In this document: positions 46,012-54,821 of the stretch, in pieces
Layout: the number at the start of each line of letters is the position of its first letter
Numbering within the stretch: position 1 is the stretch's first letter
Assembly (NCBI RefSeq): GCF_028737315.1
Contig: NZ_JAQZAO010000001.1
Coordinates: forward strand, 682,001-746,000
DNA from: Actinomycetospora lemnae
Lineage (GTDB): Bacteria; Actinomycetota; Actinomycetes; Mycobacteriales; Pseudonocardiaceae
Length of the DNA: 64,000 nt
Direction of reading: 5' to 3'
Translations under genes and position numbers: made by a program
Notes under the pieces: model-generated
Database searches by the model: none
The model's input: only the letters and a program-made list of their open reading frames with translations
What the model was told of the DNA's origin: nothing

Positions 46012-47420
46012 GCCCCCGATCCTCCTCCCCGACGGGCCCCCAGCACGTCCCCGAGTCGCGCGAGCGCCCCGTCCAGGTCCGACGCCGCCGGCCCCGCCCA
46101 GCCGACGAGCACCCCGCGCGCGGCGTCCGCGGCGCCGGGGTCGAGGTGGGTCTCGACGAGGCCGACGAGGAGCAGGCCCCGGTGCGTGGCGTCGGCGAGC
46201 ACGGCGTCCTCGGTCGACCGGTCGGGCAGCGGGACGACGAGGTGCGCGCCCGCCCGGTCGCCGCGCACGGCGTGCCCCGCCGCCCGCACCACGTCCACCA
46301 CGCGGGCCCGGCGCGCGGCGAGCTCGCGGCGCAGGCGGGCGAGGTGGCGGGCGAGCGCGCCGTCGGCGTGCAGGGCGGCGACCACCTGCTGGCCCGCCGG
46401 CGACGGGCGCACCGACGTGGCCCGCCGCCGCGCCAGCACCTCGTCGCGGACCTCCGGCGGCGCGACCATCCAGCCCGCGCCGAGGTCCGGGGTCAGGATT
46501 TTGCTCGTGGTGCCGAGGTGCACGGTGACGTCGGGCGCGAGGCCCGCGAGCAGCGGCAGCGGGGCGACGTCGTAGCGGAGCTCGCCGTCGTAGTCGTCCT
46601 CGAGCAGCAGCAGGCCCTCGGCGCGGGCACGGGCGACGAGCGCGGCGCGCCGGGCGACGGGCAGGCGGGCGCCGAGCGGGTACTGGTGCGCGGGCGTCAG
46701 GTACACGGCGTCGACGCCGGCCGGGAGGTCGTCGACCCGCACGCCCTGGCCGTCGACGCCCACGCCGACCGGCTCCGCGCCGGCGTCCCGCAGCAGGGCC
46801 GTGGCGCGGGGGTAGCCGGGCTCCTCGACCGCGACGCGGGGCGCCCGCCCGGTCCGCACCCGGAGCAGGGTCACGATCTCGGCGAGCCCGTCGGTGGTGC
46901 CCGCGGTGGCGAGCACGTCGTCGGGCGCGGCGGCCAGCCCGCGGTGGTGGAGCAGCAGGCGCGCGACGGCCTCGCGGTACGCGGGCACCCCGGCGTGCTC
47001 GGGGCGGGCGGTGGGGTCCCGGTCCCCGGCACGCCGCCAGGCCCGGCGCCACGCCCGCCGGTCGAGGACCGCGAGGCACGGGACGCCGGGGCGCAGGTCG
47101 ACCGGCTCCACCCCACGTGAGCGAACTTCTGAGCGATAGCTCGGGAGTTCGCTCACGTGGGCCGTCGCCAGCACGTACGTGCCCGCGCCGCGGCGGGGGC
47201 CGAGCCAGCCCTCGGCGACGAGCTGGTCGTACGCGGCGGCGGTGACCGTGCGGCTCACGCCCAGCTCCGTCGCCAGCGCGCGGGTCGAGGGCACCCGCTC
47301 GCCGACCCGCAGCGCCCCGCGCGCCACCGCCCCGCGCAACCCCTCCGCGAGCTGCACGGCGAGCGGGGTCGGCGCGCTCCGGTCGAGCGGGAGGGCGAGC
47401 TCCGGGGACACGCCGCGCAC
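45996..47420 (-). CDS. MocR-family regulator (GntR HTH fused to aminotransferase fold)
   Basis: The 474-residue protein joins a GntR winged helix-turn-helix (about 12-84: PLAVQLAEGLRGAVARGALRVGERVPSTRALATELGVSRTVTAAAYDQL) to a PLP-dependent aminotransferase-like domain (from about 105; TAGTTDGLAEIV, DDYDGELRYD, LGTTSKILTPDLGAGWMVAP with the PLP-binding Lys). GTG 47420 follows GGAGG. Residues 87-104 (VSELPSYRSEVRSRG core) are encoded entirely by a near-perfect palindrome inserted in the linker between the domains. Direct repeats in the divergent gap upstream look like its operator. Confidence 0.93.
   Translation of the reverse strand: MRGVSPELALPLDRSAPTPLAVQLAEGLRGAVARGALRVGERVPSTRALATELGVSRTVTAAAYDQLVAEGWLGPRRGAGTYVLATAHVSELPSYRSEVRSRGVEPVDLRPGVPCLAVLDRRAWRRAWRRAGDRDPTARPEHAGVPAYREAVARLLLHHRGLAAAPDDVLATAGTTDGLAEIVTLLRVRTGRAPRVAVEEPGYPRATALLRDAGAEPVGVGVDGQGVRVDDLPAGVDAVYLTPAHQYPLGARLPVARRAALVARARAEGLLLLEDDYDGELRYDVAPLPLLAGLAPDVTVHLGTTSKILTPDLGAGWMVAPPEVRDEVLARRRATSVRPSPAGQQVVAALHADGALARHLARLRRELAARRARVVDVVRAAGHAVRGDRAGAHLVVPLPDRSTEDAVLADATHRGLLLVGLVETHLDPGAADAARGVLVGWAGPAASDLDGALARLGDVLGARRGGGSGAWPSP
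47112..47161. repeat. 50-bp palindrome inside the MocR gene (40-bp GTGAG/CTCAC core)
   Basis: CCCACGTGAGCGAACT (47112-47127) is exactly complementary to 47146-47161; the inner TCTGAGC/GCTCGGG pairs with G-U and one C-C mismatch, around GATA. The 40-bp core 47117-47156 has the same ends and length as the palindrome at 42068. It adds a whole number of codons and lies in the protein linker. Confidence 0.85.
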
Positions 47421-47421
47421 G

Positions 47422-47452
47422 AGTGGCCTCCTGACTCCGCGCCGAAGTGGCC
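47422..47452. promoter_or_regulatory. AGTGGCC direct repeats between mocR and the PNPOx-like gene
   Basis: AGTGGCC occurs at 47422-47428 and 47446-47452, 24 bases apart, with an inverted copy (TGCCACC) at 47463-47469. MocR/PdxR regulators bind direct repeats, some with AGTGG cores, so this 60-bp gap is a plausible operator for both directions. Confidence 0.5.
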
Positions 47453-47480
47453 GTTCGAGGATGCCACCTCGGCGTCGACG

Positions 47481-48152
47481 ATGGTGCGCGTGACCGCACC
47501 GCCCCTCTCCCCCACCGACCGCTCACGGGTCCGCCGCCACCGCGACCGCCAGCGCAGCGACCGTGCCGAACTGCACGCCGTCCTCGACGAGGCCCTGGTC
47601 GCGCACCTCGGCCGCGTCGTCGACGGCGAGCCCGTCGTGCTGCCGACGCTGCACGCCCGCCTCGGCGAGACGCTCTACCTGCACGGATCGAGCGGCGCGG
47701 GGAGCCTGCGCGGCGACGAGCCGGTGTGCGTCACCGTCACGCTCATCGACGGGCTCGTCTACGCCCGCCGCTGGTTCACCCACTCCGCGAACTACCGCAG
47801 CGCGGTCGTGCGCGGCCACGCCCGACGCGTCACCGACCCGGACGAGGCGCTGGCCGCGCTGCGGGCGCTCGTGGCGCAGGTCGCGCCGGGCCAGGAGGAC
47901 CACGCCGAGGCGCCGAGCCGCAAGGAGATGGCCGCGACGTCGGTGATCGCCGTCGACCTCGACGAGGCCAGCGTGAAGGTCCGCACCGGCCCGCCCGGCG
48001 ACGGCGACGCGGTGGCGGCCGGCGACGACCGCTGGGCCGGTGTGGTGCGGCTGGAGACGCGCGTGGCCGAGATCACGACCTGTCCCGCGCTGCCGGCGGA
48101 CACGCCCGTCCCGGCCCACGTCCCCCGCCGCGGGACGACGCTCCGGGTCTAG
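47481..48152 (+). CDS. Pyridoxamine 5'-phosphate oxidase-like (flavin/F420-binding) protein
   Basis: A 223-residue split-barrel protein of the COG3467 type: DRAELHAVLDEALVAHLGRVVDGEPVVLPTLHARLGETLYLHGSSGAGSL, VCVTVTLIDGLVYARRWFTHSANYRSAVVRGHARRV and DLDEASVKVRTGPPGDGD. The HLGRVVDGEP..LPT and THSANYRSVV patterns are typical. These enzymes bind FMN or F420, and true pyridoxamine phosphate oxidation is not assured. It is divergent from the MocR gene, which hints at a vitamin B6 or cofactor link. ATG 47481 lacks a strong ribosome site; inner GTGs are possible. Confidence 0.88.
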   Translation: MVRVTAPPLSPTDRSRVRRHRDRQRSDRAELHAVLDEALVAHLGRVVDGEPVVLPTLHARLGETLYLHGSSGAGSLRGDEPVCVTVTLIDGLVYARRWFTHSANYRSAVVRGHARRVTDPDEALAALRALVAQVAPGQEDHAEAPSRKEMAATSVIAVDLDEASVKVRTGPPGDGDAVAAGDDRWAGVVRLETRVAEITTCPALPADTPVPAHVPRRGTTLRV

Positions 48153-48622
48153 GCGCGGACGAGGGCCTCGGCCCGCGCGGGGACCGGCACGCGGCGACGC
48201 AGCTGCACCGTGGTGCCCTGCTCGCCGGGCAGCACGGCGGTGGAGTGCATCAGCTCGCGCATCAGCGGCAGCCCGCGCCCGCGCCAGCCGGGACCGGTGC
48301 TCTGACGCCAGGCACCCTCGTCGACGACGGTGACGACGAGGTCGCGGCCGGTCAGCAGCGGGCAGGACACGGCCGCCCACAGCGTCATGAGGCCCGGCGC
48401 GCCGCGGTCGGCGTAGGCGTGGTCGACGACGTTGGCGAGCGCCTCGTACACCGCGAGCGCGAGGTCGTCGGCGGTGTCGACGTCGGTGATGTCGCCGACC
48501 CAGCAGCGGAAACGGCGGCGCAGCGTCGCGGCGTTCTCGGTCGTGGCGAGCGCGCAGAGCTCCAGCGGAGCCACCGCCGTCGCCGGCGCGGTCCGCGGTC
48601 CCATGCGCTGCAGCACGTCCAT
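48149..48622 (-). CDS. RsbW-like anti-sigma-factor/ATP-binding protein
   Basis: The 157-residue protein has a GHKL ATPase fold of the SpoIIAB/RsbW class: VDTADDLALAVYEALANVVDHAY (N box), VVTVVDEGAW (G1), RGRGLPLMRELMHSTAVLPGEQGTTVQLRRRV (G2 and lid). Such proteins usually bind sigma factors or anti-sigma antagonists; no partner gene is adjacent. ATG 48622 is preferred over an in-frame upstream TTG; neither has a good ribosome site. It overlaps the PNPOx-like gene end by 4 bases. Confidence 0.87.
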   Translation of the reverse strand: MDVLQRMGPRTAPATAVAPLELCALATTENAATLRRRFRCWVGDITDVDTADDLALAVYEALANVVDHAYADRGAPGLMTLWAAVSCPLLTGRDLVVTVVDEGAWRQSTGPGWRGRGLPLMRELMHSTAVLPGEQGTTVQLRRRVPVPARAEALVRA

Positions 48623-48689
48623 CCCGGCCAGTGTTCCCGGGCCCGGTGGCGGCAAACGTGAGGGGTGGCGCTCGACCCGGGGAGATCCG

Positions 48690-49721
48690 CTACTCGACCT
48701 TCAGCTCCCGGTTGATCAGCTCGTCGCCGACCTCCTTGGCCGACACCTCGCCGTCGCACACCCGCCGCACCGCGTCCACGATCGGGGTGTCCACGCCGTG
48801 GCGGCGGGCCAGCTCGCTGATCGCGTCGCACGACTTGACGCCCTCGGCGACCTGCCCGTGGTTGGCCTCCTCCGCCTCGGCCACGCTCATCCCGCGGCCC
48901 AGCGCCTCGCCGAAGCGGCGGTTGCGCGACAGCGGCGAGGAGCAGGTCGCGACCAGGTCGCCCATGCCCGCGAGGCCGGCGAGCGTCAGCGGCTCCGCGC
49001 CCAGGGCGACCGCGAGCCGGGAGATCTCGGCGAGACCGCGGGTGATCAGCGAGGCCATGGTGTTGTCGCCGTAGCCGAGACCCACCGCGGTCCCGCAGGC
49101 GAGCGCGATGACGTTCTTGCACGCCCCGCCGAGCTCGCAGCCCACGACGTCGGTGTTGGTGTAGGGCTTGAAGTAGCCGGTCGAGCAGGCGTGCTGCACG
49201 GCGACGGCGCGGTCGTGGTCGCGGCACGCGACGACGGTCGCGGTCGGCTGCTCGGCGGCGATCTCGCCCGCGAGGTTCGGCCCGGACACCACCGCGACGC
49301 GGTCGGCGCCGGCGTCGGTGACCTGGCAGATCACCTCGCTCATCCGCAGCAGCGTGCCGCGCTCCACGCCCTTGGCGAGGCTGACCAGCGTCACGCCCTC
49401 GGGCAGGTGCGGGCGCCAGTGCTCGAGGTTCTCCCGCAGCCGCTGGGCGGGCAGGGCCAGCACGACGGCCTCGGCGCCGGCGAGCGCCTCGTCGGCGTCG
49501 GCGGTCGCGGCGAGCTCCGCGGGCAGCGTCACGTCGGGCAGGTACTCGGGGTTGCGGTGCTCGCGCGCCACCGCCTCGGCGACCTCGGCCCGCCGCGCCC
49601 ACAGCGTCACGGGCGTGCCGGCGTCGGCCAGGACCTTGGCGAACGTCGTGCCCCAGGACCCGGCGCCGAGCACCGCGACCCGCCGCAGGGGCGCCACGCC
49701 GTCGGGGGGTGCCGTGCTCAC
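48690..49721 (-). CDS. gpsA: Glycerol-3-phosphate dehydrogenase [NAD(P)+]
   Basis: Makes sn-glycerol-3-phosphate from dihydroxyacetone phosphate for phospholipid synthesis. The 343-residue product has the dinucleotide motif [55 protein letters not shown], the catalytic [41 protein letters not shown] and [25 protein letters not shown] 49721 overlaps the plsC stop as GTGA, so both phospholipid genes are coupled. Confidence 0.97.
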   Translation of the reverse strand: MSTAPPDGVAPLRRVAVLGAGSWGTTFAKVLADAGTPVTLWARRAEVAEAVAREHRNPEYLPDVTLPAELAATADADEALAGAEAVVLALPAQRLRENLEHWRPHLPEGVTLVSLAKGVERGTLLRMSEVICQVTDAGADRVAVVSGPNLAGEIAAEQPTATVVACRDHDRAVAVQHACSTGYFKPYTNTDVVGCELGGACKNVIALACGTAVGLGYGDNTMASLITRGLAEISRLAVALGAEPLTLAGLAGMGDLVATCSSPLSRNRRFGEALGRGMSVAEAEEANHGQVAEGVKSCDAISELARRHGVDTPIVDAVRRVCDGEVSAKEVGDELINRELKVE

Positions 49722-50512
49722 TGCTCGCTGCCCCGCGACCCGCGGACGGGCGCCGGCACCGGCTCGCCGCGGACCTCGCCGAGCAGCTCGCGCACGGCGG
49801 TCATCATGCGGTCGGTGGCCTCGCGCAGCGCCGAGACCTCCGCGCTGCGCTCGCGTCCGGGCTCGGCGTCGCGCACCCGCGCGCGCAGGTCGTCCATGGG
49901 GATCGGTTCGCCCGCCTTCACGGTGATCGTCTTGCGGGGCGAGGGCCGGAAGCGGCGCCGGTAGTGGTCGTAGACCGACTTCGTGCCCCAGTGCACGACC
50001 GGGACCACGGGGACGCCCTCGCCCTGCAGCGCCAGGCGCGCCGCGCCGGACCGGGCCGCCATCGGCCACCCGGTCTCGTCGCGGGTGATGGTGCCCTCGG
50101 GGTAGATGACCACGACGCCGTCGTCGTCGAAGGACGCACGCGCCGCCTCGAGGCTGGCCCCAGCGTCCGCGGAGCCCCGGCTCACCGGGATCTGGCGGCT
50201 CCCGCTCAGCACGCGACCGAAGAACGGCACCTTCCACAGCGACGCCTTGGCGAGGAAGCGCGGCACACGCCGGGCGCGGTGCACGAACACCGCGGTGTAC
50301 ACCGGGTCCAGGTACGAGACGTGGTTGCACACGAGCAGCGCAGGCCCCTGTGCGGGCACGTGCTCGAGGCCCTCCATGCGGCGCCTGGCCAGCAGCCACG
50401 TGAGGGGATAGAAGACCGCGGCGGCCAGCGCCACCCACGGCCCGCCCTTCTCGCGCGCCCGTGCCACCGGCTCGCCACCTCCGCCTGCGTTCTCGGGATT
50501 CGGTTCGGGCAC
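49718..50512 (-). CDS. plsC: 1-acyl-sn-glycerol-3-phosphate acyltransferase
   Basis: Acylates lysophosphatidate to phosphatidate. The 264-residue PlsC-domain protein has a hydrophobic segment near 27-43, the active-site NHVSYLD (His64-x4-Asp69), [25 protein letters not shown] and [11 protein letters not shown]. Translational coupling with gpsA supplies its substrate path. GTG 50512. Confidence 0.93.
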   Translation of the reverse strand: MPEPNPENAGGGGEPVARAREKGGPWVALAAAVFYPLTWLLARRRMEGLEHVPAQGPALLVCNHVSYLDPVYTAVFVHRARRVPRFLAKASLWKVPFFGRVLSGSRQIPVSRGSADAGASLEAARASFDDDGVVVIYPEGTITRDETGWPMAARSGAARLALQGEGVPVVPVVHWGTKSVYDHYRRRFRPSPRKTITVKAGEPIPMDDLRARVRDAEPGRERSAEVSALREATDRMMTAVRELLGEVRGEPVPAPVRGSRGSEQ

Positions 50513-50627
50513 GGAGGAGTCCGCCCCGACGCGCGCAGTCTCTCCCGGGCCCGGCGAGCGGTCCAGCGAGACCCGCCACCGTCACTCGCTCCGTCCCCGC
50601 TGCGCCGACCGGGGGCAGACTGGGGCG

Positions 50628-51329
50628 GTGGACGTCGCGGTCGACCTGGTGGTGCCGGTCAAGGAGCTCCGCCGGGCCAAGTCGCGTCTCGCGCCGGCGG
50701 TGGCCGACCTCCCCGGCGACGACGTCGACCGCGAGCAGGCCCACCGCGCCCTCGCGCTCGCCCTGGCCCGCGACACCCTGCGCGCCGCCCGGGCCGCGGG
50801 CCGCGTGGGGCGGCTGGTCGTCGTCACCGCCGAGCCCGCGGGCCGCCTGGGTGCCGCCGGCGAGCCGCGCGAGCTCGTGCCCGACGAGGGCGGCGGGCTC
50901 AACGCCGCCGTCCTGCGCGGGGCGGCGCACCTGTACCGCCCCGGCGCCCGGGCCGTCGCCGCCCTCCAGGCCGACCTGCCGGCCCTGCGGCCCGAGGAGC
51001 TCGACGACGCGCTGGCGCGGGCGTCGGCGCTGTTCGCGGGCGGGGTCGACGCGGCCTTCGTCGCCGACCACGACGGCACGGGCACGACGCTGCTGATCGC
51101 CGCTCCCGGGCGCTCGCTGTGGCCCCGCTTCGGCCCCGGCTCGGCGCGGGCCCACGCCCGGTCCGGCGCGGTGGCCCTGGACGGCGACTGGCCGGGGCTG
51201 CGCGGCGACGTCGACACCGCGGCCGACCTCGCCCGCGCCCGCGCGCTGGGCACCGGGCCGGCGACGTCGGCCTGGTCCGACGACCACGCGCCCGTCGCCG
51301 ACCACGCGCCGGCACCCGGCGGCTACTGA
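50628..51329 (+). CDS. fbiD: F420 biosynthesis guanylyltransferase (CofC/FbiD)
   Basis: Activates phosphoenolpyruvate or 2-phospho-L-lactate with GTP in coenzyme F420 synthesis; actinobacterial FbiD prefers PEP. The 233-residue nucleotidyltransferase begins [18 protein letters not shown], and has [39 protein letters not shown] and [31 protein letters not shown]. It sits between plsC and ppk as in mycobacteria. Confidence 0.93.
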   Translation: MDVAVDLVVPVKELRRAKSRLAPAVADLPGDDVDREQAHRALALALARDTLRAARAAGRVGRLVVVTAEPAGRLGAAGEPRELVPDEGGGLNAAVLRGAAHLYRPGARAVAALQADLPALRPEELDDALARASALFAGGVDAAFVADHDGTGTTLLIAAPGRSLWPRFGPGSARAHARSGAVALDGDWPGLRGDVDTAADLARARALGTGPATSAWSDDHAPVADHAPAPGGY

Positions 51330-51427
51330 CCGACGCGGCCACGGGACGACGCGGGAGGACGCGGGAGGACGCGGCACGGGTCGCGGTCGCTCGCGGCCGG
51401 CCGCCGCCTCGGGCACCATCGGACGTC

Positions 51428-53749
51428 GTGAGCCATCCCGCCTCCTCCGCGACGTCCACGGCCGCCCCCGGGTCGGCCGACGAGACCCACGGCGTGCTCG
51501 AGCGGGAGGCGGACGGCGCGCACGCGGACGCCGCCGACCTCACCGGTCCCCGCCCGCCGGCCGCCGCGGACGAGACCACCCGCAGCGTCCGTCGCACGCC
51601 GGGCGCCCCGGCGGCCCCGACCGCGGGCCCGGCGGCCGCCGCGGACCTGCCCCCGGACCGCTACGACAGCCGCGAGCTGTCGTGGCTCGAGTTCAACGCG
51701 CGCGTGCTCGCCCTGGCCGAGGACCCCAGCCAGCCGCTGCTCGAGCGGGCGAAGTTCCTGGCGATCTTCGCGTCGAACCTCGACGAGTTCTACATGGTCC
51801 GCGTGGCCGGGCTGAAGCGCCGCGACCAGGCCGGGCTCGCCGTGCGGGGCGCCGACGGCCTCACCCCGCGCGAGCAGCTGGCGCGCATCTCCGCCCGCAC
51901 CCAGGAGCTCGCGCACAAGCACGCACGGGTCTTCCTCGACGAGGTCGCCCCGGCCCTCGCCGAGGCCGGCATCCACATCATCGACTGGTCGCAGGTCACC
52001 GAGGCGGCCCGCCCGCGCCTGTCGGACTGGTTCGCCCGCCAGGTCTTCCCGGTGCTCACGCCGCTGGCCGTCGACCCGGCGCACCCGTTCCCCTACATCT
52101 CCAACCAGTCGCTGAACCTCGCGGTCGCCGTCCACGACCCGCAGACGGGCACCGAGCACTTCGCCCGCGTGAAGGTGCCGAACAACGTGCCGCGGCTGGT
52201 GCGCGTGGGGCGCGACCCCGACCCCGGTGCCGACACCGACGGCGTCGGCGACACCGACCGCCAGGCCTGGTTCCTGCCGATCGAGGACCTCATCGCCGAG
52301 AACCTCGACCAGCTCTTCGAGGGCATGCGGGTCACCGAGCACCACGTCTTCCGCGTGACCCGCAACGCCGACCTCGAGGTCGAGGAGGACCGCGACGAGG
52401 ACCTGCTGCAGGCCCTCGAGCGGGAGCTGGCGCGGCGGCGCTTCGGCCCGCCGGTGCGCCTCGAGATCACCGACACGATGAGCGAGCACATGCTCGAGCT
52501 CCTGCTGCGCGAGCTCGACGTGGACCCGCACGACGTCGTCAAGGTGCCGGGGCTGCTCGACCTCTCGGCGCTCATGGAGCTGCAGGGCCTCAACCGCCCC
52601 GAGCTCAAGGACCCGGTGTTCGTGCCGGCCACGCACCCCGCGTTCAGCGAGGGCGAGACGCCGAAGAGCGTGTTCGCCACCCTGCGCGAGGGCGACGTCC
52701 TCGTGCACCACCCCTACGACTCGTTCTCCACGAGCGTCCACCGCTTCATCGAGCAGGCCGCGGCGGACCCCAAGGTGCTGGCGATCAAGCAGACGCTCTA
52801 CCGCACCTCCGGCGACTCCCCCATCGTCGAGTCGCTGATCGACGCCGCCGAGGCCGGCAAGCAGGTCGTGGCCGTGGTCGAGATCAAGGCGCGGTTCGAC
52901 GAGCGCGCCAACATCGGCTGGGCCCGGGCGCTGGAGCGGGCGGGCGTGCACGTCGTCTACGGCCTCGTGGGCCTCAAGACCCACTGCAAGGCCGTGCTCG
53001 TCGTGCGCCAGGAGGGCTCGACGATCAAGCGGTACTGCCACCTGGGCACCGGCAACTACAACCCGAAGACCGCCCGGCTCTACGAGGACATGGGCGTGTT
53101 CACCGCCGACGAGACGGTGGCCGCCGACCTCACCGACCTGTTCAACGTGCTCACCGGCTACGCCCGGCGCACCTCCTACCGCAAGCTGCTCGTCGCGCCC
53201 TACGGCCTGCGGCGCGGCATCGTCGAGCGGATCGACGGCGAGCGCGAGCGGGCCGAGCGCGGCGAGACCGCCGGCATCCGGATCAAGGTCAACGGGCTGG
53301 TCGACGAGCAGGTCATCGACGCGCTCTACCGCGCCTCGGCCGCCGGGGTGTCGATCGACCTCGTCGTGCGCGGGCTGTGCTCGCTGCGGGCGGGGGTGCC
53401 CGGCCTGTCGGAGAACATCCGGGTGCGCTCGGTGCTCGGGCGCTTCCTCGAGCACTCGCGGATCTTCCACTTCGTGGGCGCCGACGAGTACTGGATCGGC
53501 AGTGCCGACATGATGCACCGCAACCTCGACCGCCGCGTCGAGCTGCTCGTCCCGGTCACCGACCCTCGCCTGACCGCCCAGCTCGACCTCGTGCTGGACT
53601 CGACGACGGCCCCGTCGACCCGGTGCTGGGTCCTCCAGCCCGACGGCTCCTGGGACCCCTGGCCGGTCGCGTCCGGCCAGGACCACGAGGGGATGGCCGT
53701 CTGCGACCACCAGGTCCAGCTGCTGGCGCGGCGGCAGGGAGACAAGTGA
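51428..53749 (+). CDS. ppk: Polyphosphate kinase
   Basis: Reversibly makes polyphosphate from ATP. The 773-residue PPK1 has [33 protein letters not shown], the autophosphorylated His519 in [11 protein letters not shown] and His676 in EHSRIFHF (157 apart, the same spacing as the catalytic pair of the E. coli enzyme), and [17 protein letters not shown]. The N-terminal ~75 residues before YDSRELSW are Ala/Pro-rich and extra. GTG 51428 is used because it opens this frame in agreement with the coding bias. Stop overlaps the mutT1 start. Confidence 0.97.
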   Translation: MSHPASSATSTAAPGSADETHGVLEREADGAHADAADLTGPRPPAAADETTRSVRRTPGAPAAPTAGPAAAADLPPDRYDSRELSWLEFNARVLALAEDPSQPLLERAKFLAIFASNLDEFYMVRVAGLKRRDQAGLAVRGADGLTPREQLARISARTQELAHKHARVFLDEVAPALAEAGIHIIDWSQVTEAARPRLSDWFARQVFPVLTPLAVDPAHPFPYISNQSLNLAVAVHDPQTGTEHFARVKVPNNVPRLVRVGRDPDPGADTDGVGDTDRQAWFLPIEDLIAENLDQLFEGMRVTEHHVFRVTRNADLEVEEDRDEDLLQALERELARRRFGPPVRLEITDTMSEHMLELLLRELDVDPHDVVKVPGLLDLSALMELQGLNRPELKDPVFVPATHPAFSEGETPKSVFATLREGDVLVHHPYDSFSTSVHRFIEQAAADPKVLAIKQTLYRTSGDSPIVESLIDAAEAGKQVVAVVEIKARFDERANIGWARALERAGVHVVYGLVGLKTHCKAVLVVRQEGSTIKRYCHLGTGNYNPKTARLYEDMGVFTADETVAADLTDLFNVLTGYARRTSYRKLLVAPYGLRRGIVERIDGERERAERGETAGIRIKVNGLVDEQVIDALYRASAAGVSIDLVVRGLCSLRAGVPGLSENIRVRSVLGRFLEHSRIFHFVGADEYWIGSADMMHRNLDRRVELLVPVTDPRLTAQLDLVLDSTTAPSTRCWVLQPDGSWDPWPVASGQDHEGMAVCDHQVQLLARRQGDK

Positions 53750-54642
53750 CCACCCACGCTGCCGGTGCCGTCCTCTGGCGTCCCACCGCCGACGGGGTCG
53801 AGGTGGCCGTCGTCCACCGCCCGCACCACCGTGACTGGAGCCTGCCCAAGGGCAAGGTCGACCCCGGCGAGTCCCGCGCCGACGCCGCGGTCCGCGAGCT
53901 CGCCGAGGAGACCGGGTTCGCCGCGGTGCTCGGCCGGCACCTGCGCACCGTGCGCTACGCGGTGAACGGCGAGGAGAAGGTCGTCGAGTTCTGGGCCGCG
54001 CGCGCCGGGGAGGGCCACTTCCACCCGGGTGACGAGACGGACGAGCTGCGCTGGCTGCCACCTGCCGAGGCGTCGGCGCTGCTGAGCTACCCCTCCGACC
54101 GCGAGGTGCTCGACGCCTTCACCGCGCGCCCGGCGGACCTGCGCACCCTGCTGCTCGTGCGCCACGCGCTGGCCGGCAAGCGCTCCGAGTGGGAGGGCCC
54201 GGACAGCGAGCGCCCCCTCGTCGACGAGGGCCGGGTGCAGGCGCAGCACCTGGTCGCGCTGCTCGCGCGGTTCGGGGTGGAGGTGCTCCACGCGGTGCCG
54301 AAGACCCGGTGCCGGCAGACGCTCGAGCCCTACGCCGAGGCCACCGGGCTGACCGTCCACGACGCCCCCGAGCTCGGCGACGGCGCGGTGGCGCGCGACG
54401 ACGGCCCGGCGCGGGCCACGCTCGCGAAGCTCGTCGCCGGCGAGGCCACCGCGGCGGTGTGCGCCCAGGGCGACGGCATCCCGCACCTCGTGCGCGTGCT
54501 CGCGGCCGCGGCCGACGAGCCCCCGGTCGCCGAGCGCGACCTCACCGACCCGCCGTGCCGCAAGGGCAGTGTCTGGGTCCTGTCGTTCACGCCCGCCGGC
54601 GACCTCGTCGCCGCCGACTACGTCCGCGACGCCGCCGTCTGA
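53746..54642 (+). CDS. mutT1: MutT1-like NUDIX hydrolase fused to a histidine phosphatase
   Basis: The 298-residue protein has two domains. The N-terminal NUDIX domain shows the box [23 protein letters not shown] exactly (GX5EX7REUXEEXGU). The C-terminal domain (from about 130) is a phosphoglycerate-mutase-like phosphatase: [18 protein letters not shown] and the later HLVRVLA. Mycobacterial MutT1 with this layout hydrolyses 8-oxo-GTP and diadenosine polyphosphates. GTG 53746 overlaps the ppk stop as GTGA and follows GGGAG. Fits the ppk-mutT1 order of mycobacteria. Confidence 0.95.
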   Translation: MTTHAAGAVLWRPTADGVEVAVVHRPHHRDWSLPKGKVDPGESRADAAVRELAEETGFAAVLGRHLRTVRYAVNGEEKVVEFWAARAGEGHFHPGDETDELRWLPPAEASALLSYPSDREVLDAFTARPADLRTLLLVRHALAGKRSEWEGPDSERPLVDEGRVQAQHLVALLARFGVEVLHAVPKTRCRQTLEPYAEATGLTVHDAPELGDGAVARDDGPARATLAKLVAGEATAAVCAQGDGIPHLVRVLAAAADEPPVAERDLTDPPCRKGSVWVLSFTPAGDLVAADYVRDAAV

Positions 54643-54821
54643 CGAGATCTCCGTCGCAGGACGAACCGGTCTTCGGAGCACGGACGGGGAGGGATCGGGG
54701 CGGGCGCGGTCACGCCTCCTGCCTGGGCTAACGTCGCCCGCACCCCCAGCCCCTCCCCCTCCCGCTGCCCTCCGAGCGGCAGCGGCCGTCGTTGCCGCCG
54801 ACCCCGCAGGAGCCCTCCCCG

